Shown here in pieces: positions 16,701-24,590 of a stretch of 64,000 bases of DNA. Source of the stretch: an uncultured Treponema sp. (lineage in GTDB: Bacteria; Spirochaetota; Spirochaetia; Treponematales; Treponemataceae); assembly GCA_947166355.1 (NCBI GenBank), contig CAMVDX010000001.1, positions 62,001-126,000 of the forward strand. Reading direction: 5' to 3'. The notes below the pieces were generated by a model. It saw only the letters and a list, made by a program, of their open reading frames with translations. It did not search any database and had not been told where the DNA came from. Every line of letters starts with the position of its first letter. The stretch's first letter is position 1. The position numbers and the translations under genes are program-made.

Positions 16701-18538
16701 AAAAAACTCTGATATTTACTGCGCTGGCTCTTTTTGGAATTACAGCTCTTTGTGCTCAGGTGAGTACCGATCCTACAGATGAATTTTATGATATGGTAGA
16801 ACGCTGGGAGATTCAGGGGATTATTTCGGAACAGCCTCCACTTCGTCCATATCCTCTGACAAAAATTCAAGAAATTCTTGAAGAAGTTATAGAAGGCGAT
16901 AATGAAATTGAGGCGGAACGTGCAGAAGAATATTATGAACGAACGTTCCGCAGACCTTTTAAAATTAATGTGCTTGCAGATGGAAATGTGCGGCTTGATG
17001 CAGATGGCGAAAATGTTCCGGAAGGTGAAGATTGGCATGATAAGCAGGCTATCTTTGGTCTTGGCGCAGCAGGTGATTATAGTTTTCGCGATATAGTTTC
17101 AGCGGGTTATGACTTAAATGTTTATGGAACAAATGATATCACGCTGGATGCCGTTCCCCAGTATAAAGCTCAGCCATATTATTTCCGTGATTCAGTTGAT
17201 ATAAAAAAACTAAAGGCTTATTGGATTATGGATGCAACCTTTGCGGGTACTTATGAAGATATTTATGGTCAGATGGGAGTCAGCCATCTTTCTTTTGGAC
17301 CATTTTTTAAAAACAGCACAGTTGTTTCACCAGATGCAAAGCACACAGCAAACTTTTCGTTTGTATATGCTGGTGAGCGCATAAGTTATACTCAGGCTTT
17401 GTTCGGGCTAAGTGCATCTAATGGAAAAGGTTCTGCCGGCGACTTATTTTCAAAGAAATTTCTTGCCCTTCATTCGCTTAATGGTCAGATTTTTCCATGG
17501 CTAACTGCCTCTTTTTATGAGGTTACGATTTATGGTGACCGTTTTGAACCAGCTTATCTGATTCCTATGCCGTATATTATTACACAGGCTCTTTCGGGTT
17601 TTGATGATAATACTTTTATGGGTGTTTCGTTTACTGTAAGACCTGTTCCGGGCTTTGTGTGGGTAAATGATTTGTATCTTGATGATGCGGGCCTTGCAGA
17701 TTTGATTCGTTTTGATTTTGATACAAAGCTGCAGTGTACATTCCAGTCTGCCCTTAAATATGCTCCGGCAAATTTAAGCTGGTTTGATAAGGCAGAATTA
17801 AGCTACACAATGGTAACTCCTTATATGTATACCCATAAACAGAATCTGATTGATTCTGCAACAGGCGACTGGAATATCGGAACTCTGGGGGCAATAAACT
17901 ATCAGGAATACACAACTGCCGGTGATCCGCTTGGACTTTCATTGCCGCCTAATACTGAAAAAATTGCACTTTCGGCCTCTTTTACTCCGGTAAATAGACT
18001 TAAACTGACACTTAGCGGTGCTTATATACGTCATGCGAATATAAATGAATCTCTGCCGGAATCTGAAGCACTTGATTATCTGAATTCTCCGGAAGGCTAT
18101 TTTGTAACAGACGGCGGTATTCATAATCATCAGCATGTATTGTCTGGCGGAGATCCTGCTAAGGTTGGCGAAGGTAATAATACTTATCTTGATTCTGCCT
18201 GGAATCACTTTAATTTCCTGGTTCAGGATACAAAAATGATAACTTGTCATCTTGGCCTTGATGCAGAATATACTGTTATGACTGAAAAATATGGAAGCCT
18301 TGCTCTTTCATTGGGTTATACCTTTGAGCAAATTTTCAACTATGGCGTAGACCGCGAGATTTTCCATGCGAAAGGCGGCTATTATGTAGATATAGTTAAT
18401 GACGAAGGAAAAACTGAAAAAAAATGGATAGGACATGCTTCAAAATCCGACATAAAAAAGTCTCTGGATGCATGGAAAGCTAATCTCCGCGATATAACAA
18501 ACCACTATATACGATTTGGTTTGAAGTACACCTGGTAG
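16697..18538 (+). CDS. Predicted outer-membrane beta-barrel protein
   Basis: The 613-residue product has a clean signal peptide (MKKTLIFTALALFGITALCAQ) and a body dominated by alternating-residue aromatic strands (e.g. VSAGYDLNVYGTNDITLDA, FSFVYAGERISYTQALFG), ending in HYIRFGLKYTW, whose final aromatic residue is typical of outer-membrane proteins. A capsule-assembly (Wzi-like) or treponemal barrel protein is possible; I do not recognise the exact family. It is co-translated with the exported protein upstream by a 4-base overlap and no further gene follows before the repeat cluster at 18552. Confidence 0.7.
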   Translation: MKKTLIFTALALFGITALCAQVSTDPTDEFYDMVERWEIQGIISEQPPLRPYPLTKIQEILEEVIEGDNEIEAERAEEYYERTFRRPFKINVLADGNVRLDADGENVPEGEDWHDKQAIFGLGAAGDYSFRDIVSAGYDLNVYGTNDITLDAVPQYKAQPYYFRDSVDIKKLKAYWIMDATFAGTYEDIYGQMGVSHLSFGPFFKNSTVVSPDAKHTANFSFVYAGERISYTQALFGLSASNGKGSAGDLFSKKFLALHSLNGQIFPWLTASFYEVTIYGDRFEPAYLIPMPYIITQALSGFDDNTFMGVSFTVRPVPGFVWVNDLYLDDAGLADLIRFDFDTKLQCTFQSALKYAPANLSWFDKAELSYTMVTPYMYTHKQNLIDSATGDWNIGTLGAINYQEYTTAGDPLGLSLPPNTEKIALSASFTPVNRLKLTLSGAYIRHANINESLPESEALDYLNSPEGYFVTDGGIHNHQHVLSGGDPAKVGEGNNTYLDSAWNHFNFLVQDTKMITCHLGLDAEYTVMTEKYGSLALSLGYTFEQIFNYGVDREIFHAKGGYYVDIVNDEGKTEKKWIGHASKSDIKKSLDAWKANLRDITNHYIRFGLKYTW

Positions 18539-18551
18539 ACCTCGTTCTTGC

Positions 18552-18676
18552 AATAATGGATTGCCGCGTCGCTTATGCTCCTCGCAATGACGAAGCCTTA
18601 CGTCATTGCGAGCGCAGCGAAGCAATCTACAATAATGGATTATCACGTCGCCCTGTCGGGCTCCTTGCAATGACAT
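18552..18676. repeat. R1 palindromic repeat cluster
   Basis: Four alternating R1 units (near 18555, 18601, 18636 and 18660) fill the stretch after the barrel gene. The following 100 bases hold only the alaS promoter. Confidence 0.8.
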
Positions 18677-18751
18677 CCTCCCCGTTGGCTGGTTCCAATT
18701 CACCACAGCCGTGACCGGGAGCCCATCACAATTTTACGGTTGTCTAATATG

Positions 18752-18780
18752 ATGACATACTGTAACAAAATCGTTATAAT
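18752..18780 (+). promoter_or_regulatory. Promoter of alaS
   Basis: ATGACA (18752-18757), 17 bases, consensus TATAAT (18775-18780). The ATG of alaS at 18789 is 8 bases beyond the -10 and has no Shine-Dalgarno, so the message is probably leaderless. Confidence 0.7.
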
Positions 18781-18788
18781 AGTAGTTT

Positions 18789-20612
18789 ATGAACGCAAAT
18801 GAACTCCGCTCAAAATATATTGAGTTTTTTAAAAGTAAAAATCATGTTGAGATTTCGGGTCAGTCATTAATTCCAGAAAACGACCCGTCTGTTTTGTTTA
18901 CAATGGCGGGTATGCACCCTCTCGTTCCTTATCTTCTTGGTGAAAAGCACCCATCGGGAACCCGTCTCACAGACTATCAGAAATGTATTCGTACTGGTGA
19001 TATTGAAGAAGTAGGTGACCCAAGCCATCTTACCTGTTTTGAAATGCTTGGTAACTGGTCTCTCGGCGATTACTTCAAAAAAGAATCTATTGCTTACTCT
19101 TACGAATTCCTTACAAGCAAGGACTGGCTTGCCCTCGATCCTAAAAAGATTTCTGTAACTGTATTTGCTGGTGACGAAAACGCACCTCGCGACGAAGAAG
19201 CTGCAGGTTACTGGAAAGAAAACGGTATGCCAGAGGATAAGATTGCTTATCTTCCAGCATCAGATAACTGGTGGGCAGCAGGTCCAACAGGCCCTTGCGG
19301 CCCTGATACAGAAATTTTCTACTGGGTAGGCGAAGGCCTTCCTCCTGTAGGTTCAAACAAGGGAACAGACAGCGCTAACTGGATGGAAATCTGGAACAAC
19401 GTATTCATGCAGTACAATCGCGTTGACGAAAAAACTCTTCTCCCACTCGAGAAGAAAAACGTTGATACAGGTATGGGACTTGAGCGTACAAACTGTATTC
19501 TTCAGGGAAAAACATCAGTTTACCTTACAGAAGTTTTCCAGCCAATCATTAAGACAATCGAAAATCTTTCTGGCTATAAATATGGTACAGAAGAAGAAAA
19601 AGATAAGTCAGTCCGTATTATTGCTGACCACACTCGTTCTTCTGTATTCATCCTTGGTGACCAGAGAGGAGTTACTCCAGACCGCGTAGGTGCCGGTTAC
19701 GTTCTCCGCCGTCTTATCCGCCGTGCAGTTCGCCACGGAATGAAGCTTGGAATCGAAAAAGACTTTATGGCAGAAGTAGCTGCTACAGTTATTGAAAACT
19801 TTAAGGGACCTTACCCTGAGCTCGAAGCAAACCGCGAAAAGGTTTACAAAGAGCTTACAGCAGAGGAAGCAAAGTTCCGCCAGACTCTCAAGAAGGGTGA
19901 AGCAGAATTCCAGAAGCTTCTTCCAAATCTTATGAAGAATCCTAAAAAGATTATCAGCGGAAAGGTTGCTTATAATCTTTACGAAACATACGGATACCCT
20001 CTTGAGCTTACTCAGGAGCTTGGTGCAGAAAACGGCTTTACAGTAGACGTAGAAGGCTTTAAGGAAGCTGAACGCAAGCATCAGGAAGCTTCAAAGACAG
20101 TTGATGCAGGAGCCGCTAAGGGTGGTCTTGCTGAACAGTCAGAAATCACAACAAAATATCACACTGCAACACACCTTTTGCAGCAGGCTCTGGTAAACGT
20201 TCTTGGCGATCAGGTTGCTCAGAAAGGTTCAAATATCAATAACGAGCGTATGCGCTTTGACTTTACTTTCGAACGTCCTATGACTAAGGAAGAAATTCAG
20301 AAGGTTGAAGACATCGTAAACGAAAAAATCAAGGAAGACCTTCCTGTTACTATGGAAGTTATGCCGCTTGATAAGGCTAAGGCAGAAGGAGCCCGCGCTC
20401 TCTTTACTAATAAGTATGGCGAGGATGTTAAGGTTTATACAATCGGCCGCGACGTTCACAACGACTGGTTCAGTAAGGAAGTTTGTGGCGGACCTCACGT
20501 TCAGCACACAGCTCAGATTGGTGACTTCAAGATTCAGAAGGAGCAGTCAAGCTCTGCTGGTGTACGCCGTATCCGTGCGGTAATCAGCGGTGGTCTCCCA
20601 CTGGATAAATAG
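18789..20612 (+). CDS. alaS: Alanine-tRNA ligase, short form
   Basis: The 607-residue enzyme charges tRNA-Ala. The class II catalytic core occupies the first 240 residues (LFTMAGMHPLVPYLLGEKHPSG, GMGLERTNCILQG near residue 229), followed by the tRNA-recognition region and the editing domain with HTATHLLQQAL near residue 457 and CGGPHV near 567. The protein ends right after the editing domain; the C-terminal coiled-coil/DHHA1 domain of the usual 870-residue bacterial enzyme is missing. This shorter form is, to my knowledge, the standard in spirochaetes, so it is not a truncation artefact. Confidence 0.95.
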   Translation: MNANELRSKYIEFFKSKNHVEISGQSLIPENDPSVLFTMAGMHPLVPYLLGEKHPSGTRLTDYQKCIRTGDIEEVGDPSHLTCFEMLGNWSLGDYFKKESIAYSYEFLTSKDWLALDPKKISVTVFAGDENAPRDEEAAGYWKENGMPEDKIAYLPASDNWWAAGPTGPCGPDTEIFYWVGEGLPPVGSNKGTDSANWMEIWNNVFMQYNRVDEKTLLPLEKKNVDTGMGLERTNCILQGKTSVYLTEVFQPIIKTIENLSGYKYGTEEEKDKSVRIIADHTRSSVFILGDQRGVTPDRVGAGYVLRRLIRRAVRHGMKLGIEKDFMAEVAATVIENFKGPYPELEANREKVYKELTAEEAKFRQTLKKGEAEFQKLLPNLMKNPKKIISGKVAYNLYETYGYPLELTQELGAENGFTVDVEGFKEAERKHQEASKTVDAGAAKGGLAEQSEITTKYHTATHLLQQALVNVLGDQVAQKGSNINNERMRFDFTFERPMTKEEIQKVEDIVNEKIKEDLPVTMEVMPLDKAKAEGARALFTNKYGEDVKVYTIGRDVHNDWFSKEVCGGPHVQHTAQIGDFKIQKEQSSSAGVRRIRAVISGGLPLDK

Positions 20613-20620
20613 TTGATGAC

Positions 20621-20774
20621 CGGTGGTTTCGATACACCGCTTCGCGGTACTCAACCACCGTCATCTTGCAGCCGGTGGTTGAGTAGACCGAAGGTCGTAT
20701 GCATCGTGCGCGAGAGCGCACTAGAAAATAATTTCTATGAATGCAAACGACGCGAAGCGGCGTATCGAAACCAT
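20621..20774. repeat. F-family palindromic repeats, second copy interrupted
   Basis: GGTGGTTTCGATAC...ACTCAACCACCG at 20622-20660 is a complete hairpin unit. A second unit begins at 20673 (GGTGGTTGAGTAGACC) but its other half (GTATCGAAACCA) only appears at 20762; the intervening DNA contains another hairpin, GTGCGC-GAGA-GCGCAC. Related units lie near 34490-34586, 39143-39167 and 62528-62568. Confidence 0.75.
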
Positions 20775-20848
20775 TTGTAACCAAGTGCTTTCTTCTTGGT
20801 TTACATATACGGAAAAAAAAGAAATTTTAATTTTTTAAGGATTATAAA

Positions 20849-21937
20849 ATGAAAAAAATTATTGCAGTTCTTTCAGTTTTTATGCTAACGACTTTTGCGA
20901 TTTTTGCACAATCATCAGACATGACACAACTTGCAGTCGTTAAACTTAATAAAAATGAATTTATTACTCTTAAGCAGCTTAAAACACGCTGTACTGCCTA
21001 TGAAAAGTCTCTTGGAAGAGCTCTTACTGTTGAAGAAAGAAAACAGGTTTTGGACACAGTTATAGAAGAAAAGTTGATTGTTCAGGCTGCAACAAAGGCA
21101 GGTATTAATATTCCTGACAGTTATGTAGATGAATATTTCGTACAGGGTATGAGTTCTCAGCTTGGTGTAAGTGTTACAGAAAAGGAACTTGAGGATCTTA
21201 TTAAAAAATCACAGAATAAAACACTTGATGAACTTCTTATTGAACAGACAGGTATGAATAGAACTGAATATAAGGCACATCTTAAGACTCAGCTTATGAT
21301 GCAGCAGTATGTAGTTCAGGAAAATCAGACTGCAATTCAGAGTGTTTCTGCAACAGATGAAGAAATCAGAATGGCTTATGAAAGCAACAAATCTTCTTTT
21401 GTATGGAATGATATGATGAAGGTTTTTATGGTAATTGTTCCAAAGGGAAATAAGCCGGATGATGCAAAGCTTAAGCTTGTAGATCTTTTGAATAAATATA
21501 ATGATAAAAAACTTTCTGCAGAACAGATTGCAGCACAGTCTCAGACTGCAGATGCAGGATATCAGGCAGGACAGATGCTTCTTCCAAAAACTGAAGCTGC
21601 GGCTAACGGAATTGGAATGACTTTGCAGAATTTGATTTATCTTTTTGCACAGAAAGAAGGTTATACTTCTGATGCAGAAGAAACTGATGTAGATTACAGA
21701 TTTATCAGCGTTCTCAAAAAATATGATGCTAAAATGCTTGCTATCGGTGATATTGTTCAGCCGGAAACAACAGTTACAGTTTATGAATATATCCGTTCTA
21801 ATCTGACACAGCAGAAACAGCAGATTTATGTAAATCAGTTAGCTGCAAATCTTTCTAAGACTCTTCATACTGCTGAAAACGTTGAGATGAAGAAAACAGG
21901 AGCAGCTCTCGATAAACTGCTCGAATGGGGGAACTAA
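20849..21937 (+). CDS. SurA-like periplasmic chaperone/peptidyl-prolyl isomerase-like protein
   Basis: The 362-residue product has a signal peptide (MKKIIAVLSVFMLTTFAIFAQ) and a SurA N-terminal-like helical region (KQVLDTVIEEKLIVQAATKAGI, MSSQLGVSVTEKELEDLIKK). SurA-type proteins escort outer-membrane proteins through the periplasm. A well-formed parvulin isomerase domain is not obvious in the C-terminal half, so it may be chaperone-only. It is the first gene of an operon with nusB, which starts one base after its stop. Confidence 0.75.
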   Translation: MKKIIAVLSVFMLTTFAIFAQSSDMTQLAVVKLNKNEFITLKQLKTRCTAYEKSLGRALTVEERKQVLDTVIEEKLIVQAATKAGINIPDSYVDEYFVQGMSSQLGVSVTEKELEDLIKKSQNKTLDELLIEQTGMNRTEYKAHLKTQLMMQQYVVQENQTAIQSVSATDEEIRMAYESNKSSFVWNDMMKVFMVIVPKGNKPDDAKLKLVDLLNKYNDKKLSAEQIAAQSQTADAGYQAGQMLLPKTEAAANGIGMTLQNLIYLFAQKEGYTSDAEETDVDYRFISVLKKYDAKMLAIGDIVQPETTVTVYEYIRSNLTQQKQQIYVNQLAANLSKTLHTAENVEMKKTGAALDKLLEWGN

Positions 21938-22399
21938 GTGTCCAGAAGAAATGGTAGAGTAATTGCTTTTCAGGCACTGTATTCCTGGGATGTAACAAAA
22001 GCTTCGCTTGATGATCTTCTTACTTTTTCGTGGCTTCAGAAAGATTCTGAAATAGAAGAGGGCGGACAGAATGAACCTGCAGAACTTTCTGAAACAGCAA
22101 AAGAAGAGAGAACCTTTGCAAGTATTATTATTTCCGGGACTATAAGTCATATTGATGAAATTGATAAGCTTATTGAAAATCATCTTTCATCATCATGGAG
22201 TATGGAACGAATTAGCCGTGTTGCACTTGCAATTCTGCGCACAGGTGTTTATGAAATTCTTTTTCAAAATGGTTCAGAGCCGAAAATTGTAATTGATGAA
22301 GCTGTGAAAATTGCAAAGGATTTCGATACAGATGATTCCTATAAATTTATTAATGCAGTGCTTGATAAAATAGGAAAAGATGAAGCAAAAAGGACTTAA
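21938..22399 (+). CDS. nusB: Transcription antitermination protein NusB
   Basis: The 153-residue protein matches NusB, the rRNA antitermination factor that binds boxA RNA with NusE (S10). The N-terminal arginine-rich helix SRRNGRVIAFQALYSWD and the C-terminal ISRVALAILRTGVYEILFQ ... PKIVIDEAVKIAKDFDTDDSYKFINAVLDKI are characteristic. It begins with GTG directly after the preceding stop, with a GGGGG tract upstream. It overlaps the next gene by 20 bases. Confidence 0.93.
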   Translation: MSRRNGRVIAFQALYSWDVTKASLDDLLTFSWLQKDSEIEEGGQNEPAELSETAKEERTFASIIISGTISHIDEIDKLIENHLSSSWSMERISRVALAILRTGVYEILFQNGSEPKIVIDEAVKIAKDFDTDDSYKFINAVLDKIGKDEAKRT

Positions 22400-24236
22400 A
22401 AAACATTTTTTAATTCTAGTTTTATTTTCTTTAATTTTGTTCTGCTTTTCGGGCTGTAGTTCGAGGGCAGAACAAAAGTCGTTAACAGGCCAGTTTGATG
22501 TAATTGATGCTTTGATTCTACAGAATCAGATGCCGTCAGCCTTAAAAGAACTCAAAAAAACAGAAAAGCGTGTTTATGATTCCTGGTCATATATCGGAAT
22601 CTATAAGCGGTATATGATGCTTGGGGAATCAGCAGACGCAGAAAAGCTCCTTAAAAAAGCGCTCAAAAAAAACGGTGATAATGAAGAATTGCTTGCTGTT
22701 TATACAAACTTTCTGCTTCGTTCAGATCGTCTTGCAGAGGCTGGAAAGCTTGCTTCAAAGCTACGGGAAACAAAATACGCATCTCTTTATTCAGAATATA
22801 TTTTGCGGGATGCACAATCCAAAAATCCAGATGATCCTGAAAAACGTTATGCCCTTTATCAGAGCCGCGATTTTTACCAGATTTATCTGGATGCCTATAA
22901 AACTTCTAAAAATCCGGTATGGCTGCGCAATTGTGCCGTAAATAATCTTACAGACGGAGCTTATTCTCTTGCCGCAGATTTGCTGCCTCAGGCTTTTTCA
23001 GATGCTGACGATGCTTTTTTCTGGGCGATGGTTACTTATGATGCCGGCCGTTTTTATGATACTTTAGATGCTTTGGAAAATTCACGGCGTCTTATGTCTG
23101 GTTATGAAAATCAGAATGTATTTAATACTACAAGAATACAGCAGGTTGCACTTGAATCAGATGCCTATATTGCTGTTTCTGATATGGAAGGAGCAGAGGC
23201 TGCAAGGCGCGAAGTAATTCTGAATCTTGATGATTTTAAGGTAAAGCCTTCTGATGAACCATTACTTACAAATGTAATTCTCAATAGTGCAATCTGGGCT
23301 GGAAATCAGGGGCTCGATGACCAGAATGCAGACCTTCTTTTCTACGTTGTAAACCGCTGGCCAGACTGTGTTCCTGCACTTATTTTATATGCTGACTTTG
23401 CTTACCGTTCAAATCTTGAACGTGAAGAAGATACTGAACTTGCTGCACTTCGCAGGGCTGGAATCCGTACTCTTGAGATGGAAAAATACGACAACAGACG
23501 AAAGATTCCTCTTTCTGATGCGCTTTACAGAATTGACGCTTCCCTTGCCCGAAAGAATGATGCTTATTTGAATATCACAAAGCTTGATCTGAAATATAAG
23601 AGCGATAAAACTATCAGTGAAAAAGATAAAAACCGTGACCTGTGGTATATGCTCGAGAATAATATAACTCAGGACGGCGAATATAAAATGCTTCTGGTTC
23701 AGTATGCGCTGAATTTCTTACTTAATACTAAGCAGTATGATGATGCCTGGAGGTTATTTCAGAGCTTTGTAACAGATGTCGGTGAATACAGCGCCAAGCG
23801 CGGTTTCTGGGAACAGTTTATTGAACAGGTTAGTAAGTATGATTTGCCAATTGTAGAATTTGGTGCCTGGTTTGCTGCTTACTTTAAGATGACTGATGAG
23901 GCTGTACGCCTTGGAGAATTCTGTGTTTATGAAAGCGGCGGACTTCTTGGAAACGATTTTATTTCGCAGAATGCAGGAACTGCCGTTTGTATGAATCTTG
24001 GAGATATTTATTTTTCTCTTGGAAAAAAGAGTGCAGCTCTTGATTTATATGGAAAGATTGCAGGTCGTGAAAGCCGAAATTCAAGACGTTCCGAAATCTT
24101 TTATAGAATTGCGTGTATTTATGCAGGCGACGGAGATATAAAAAATGCCCTCCGTTCCGCAGAATACGCAAGTTCTTTGTATCCTGAAAACGCAAGGGCA
24201 TCAATCTTAAAAGATAAGCTTAGACTTACTGAATAA
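22380..24236 (+). CDS. TPR-repeat lipoprotein
   Basis: The 618-residue product has a signal segment ending in the lipobox CFSGCSS near residue 26. The body is a chain of helical pairs with TPR character (MLGESADAEKLLKKALKKNGDNEELLAVYTNFLL; CMNLGDIYFSLGKKSAALDLYGKIAG; IACIYAGDGDIKNALRSAEYASSLYPENARA). It is presumably a periplasm-facing scaffold. Overlap with nusB and a shared operon with a SurA-like protein hint at a role in envelope assembly, but this is inference. The ATG at 22380 has AGGA 5 bases upstream. Confidence 0.82.
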   Translation: MKQKGLKKHFLILVLFSLILFCFSGCSSRAEQKSLTGQFDVIDALILQNQMPSALKELKKTEKRVYDSWSYIGIYKRYMMLGESADAEKLLKKALKKNGDNEELLAVYTNFLLRSDRLAEAGKLASKLRETKYASLYSEYILRDAQSKNPDDPEKRYALYQSRDFYQIYLDAYKTSKNPVWLRNCAVNNLTDGAYSLAADLLPQAFSDADDAFFWAMVTYDAGRFYDTLDALENSRRLMSGYENQNVFNTTRIQQVALESDAYIAVSDMEGAEAARREVILNLDDFKVKPSDEPLLTNVILNSAIWAGNQGLDDQNADLLFYVVNRWPDCVPALILYADFAYRSNLEREEDTELAALRRAGIRTLEMEKYDNRRKIPLSDALYRIDASLARKNDAYLNITKLDLKYKSDKTISEKDKNRDLWYMLENNITQDGEYKMLLVQYALNFLLNTKQYDDAWRLFQSFVTDVGEYSAKRGFWEQFIEQVSKYDLPIVEFGAWFAAYFKMTDEAVRLGEFCVYESGGLLGNDFISQNAGTAVCMNLGDIYFSLGKKSAALDLYGKIAGRESRNSRRSEIFYRIACIYAGDGDIKNALRSAEYASSLYPENARASILKDKLRLTE

Positions 24237-24245
24237 TTACGCACA

Positions 24246-24280
24246 CGTCATTGCGATGAGCGCAGTGACGTGGCAATCCA
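24246..24280. repeat. R1 palindromic repeat unit
   Basis: One unit (GTCATTGCGATGAGCG...GTGGCAATCC) lies between two converging genes, where it may help end transcription. Confidence 0.75.
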
Positions 24281-24281
24281 T

Positions 24282-24554
24282 CTATTCAATAACAGCAATA
24301 ATGTCGCTCATGCGGAGAATGAGGTGATCTTCACCATCAATCTTTACCTGAGTTCCGGCATATTTATCGTACATGATTCTATTGCCTTTCTTTACAGTAA
24401 TAGGATTATCAGTTGTTCCAGGTCCAACTTCTACAACTACTGCTGTCTGAGTTTTTTCCTGTGCAGCTTCCGGAATAATGAGTCCGCTTGCTGTTTTAGT
24501 TTCTGCTTTGTCGTTCTTTACGAGTACGCGATCTGCTAATGGTTTAATTTTCAT
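24282..24554 (-). CDS. groS: Co-chaperonin GroES
   Basis: The 90-residue protein is GroES, the lid of the GroEL chaperonin: MKIKPLADRVLVKNDKAETKTASGLIIPEAAQEKTQTAVVVEVG includes the mobile loop (residues 16-32), and the C-terminal VKKGNRIMYDKYAGTQVKIDGEDHLILRMSDIIAVIE is typical. It is separated by about 24 kb from groEL at 48815, and starts only 36 bases after the stop of a TRAP transporter gene on the same strand. No CIRCE inverted repeat was seen before it. Confidence 0.96.
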   Translation of the reverse strand: MKIKPLADRVLVKNDKAETKTASGLIIPEAAQEKTQTAVVVEVGPGTTDNPITVKKGNRIMYDKYAGTQVKIDGEDHLILRMSDIIAVIE

Positions 24555-24590
24555 AATCTTTTTGTACCTCTTATTTATAAGATAATAAAA

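Noticed and set aside
18789..20612. alaS truncated by mutation
   Set aside because: The protein ends cleanly after the editing domain and this short form is the usual one in spirochaetes.
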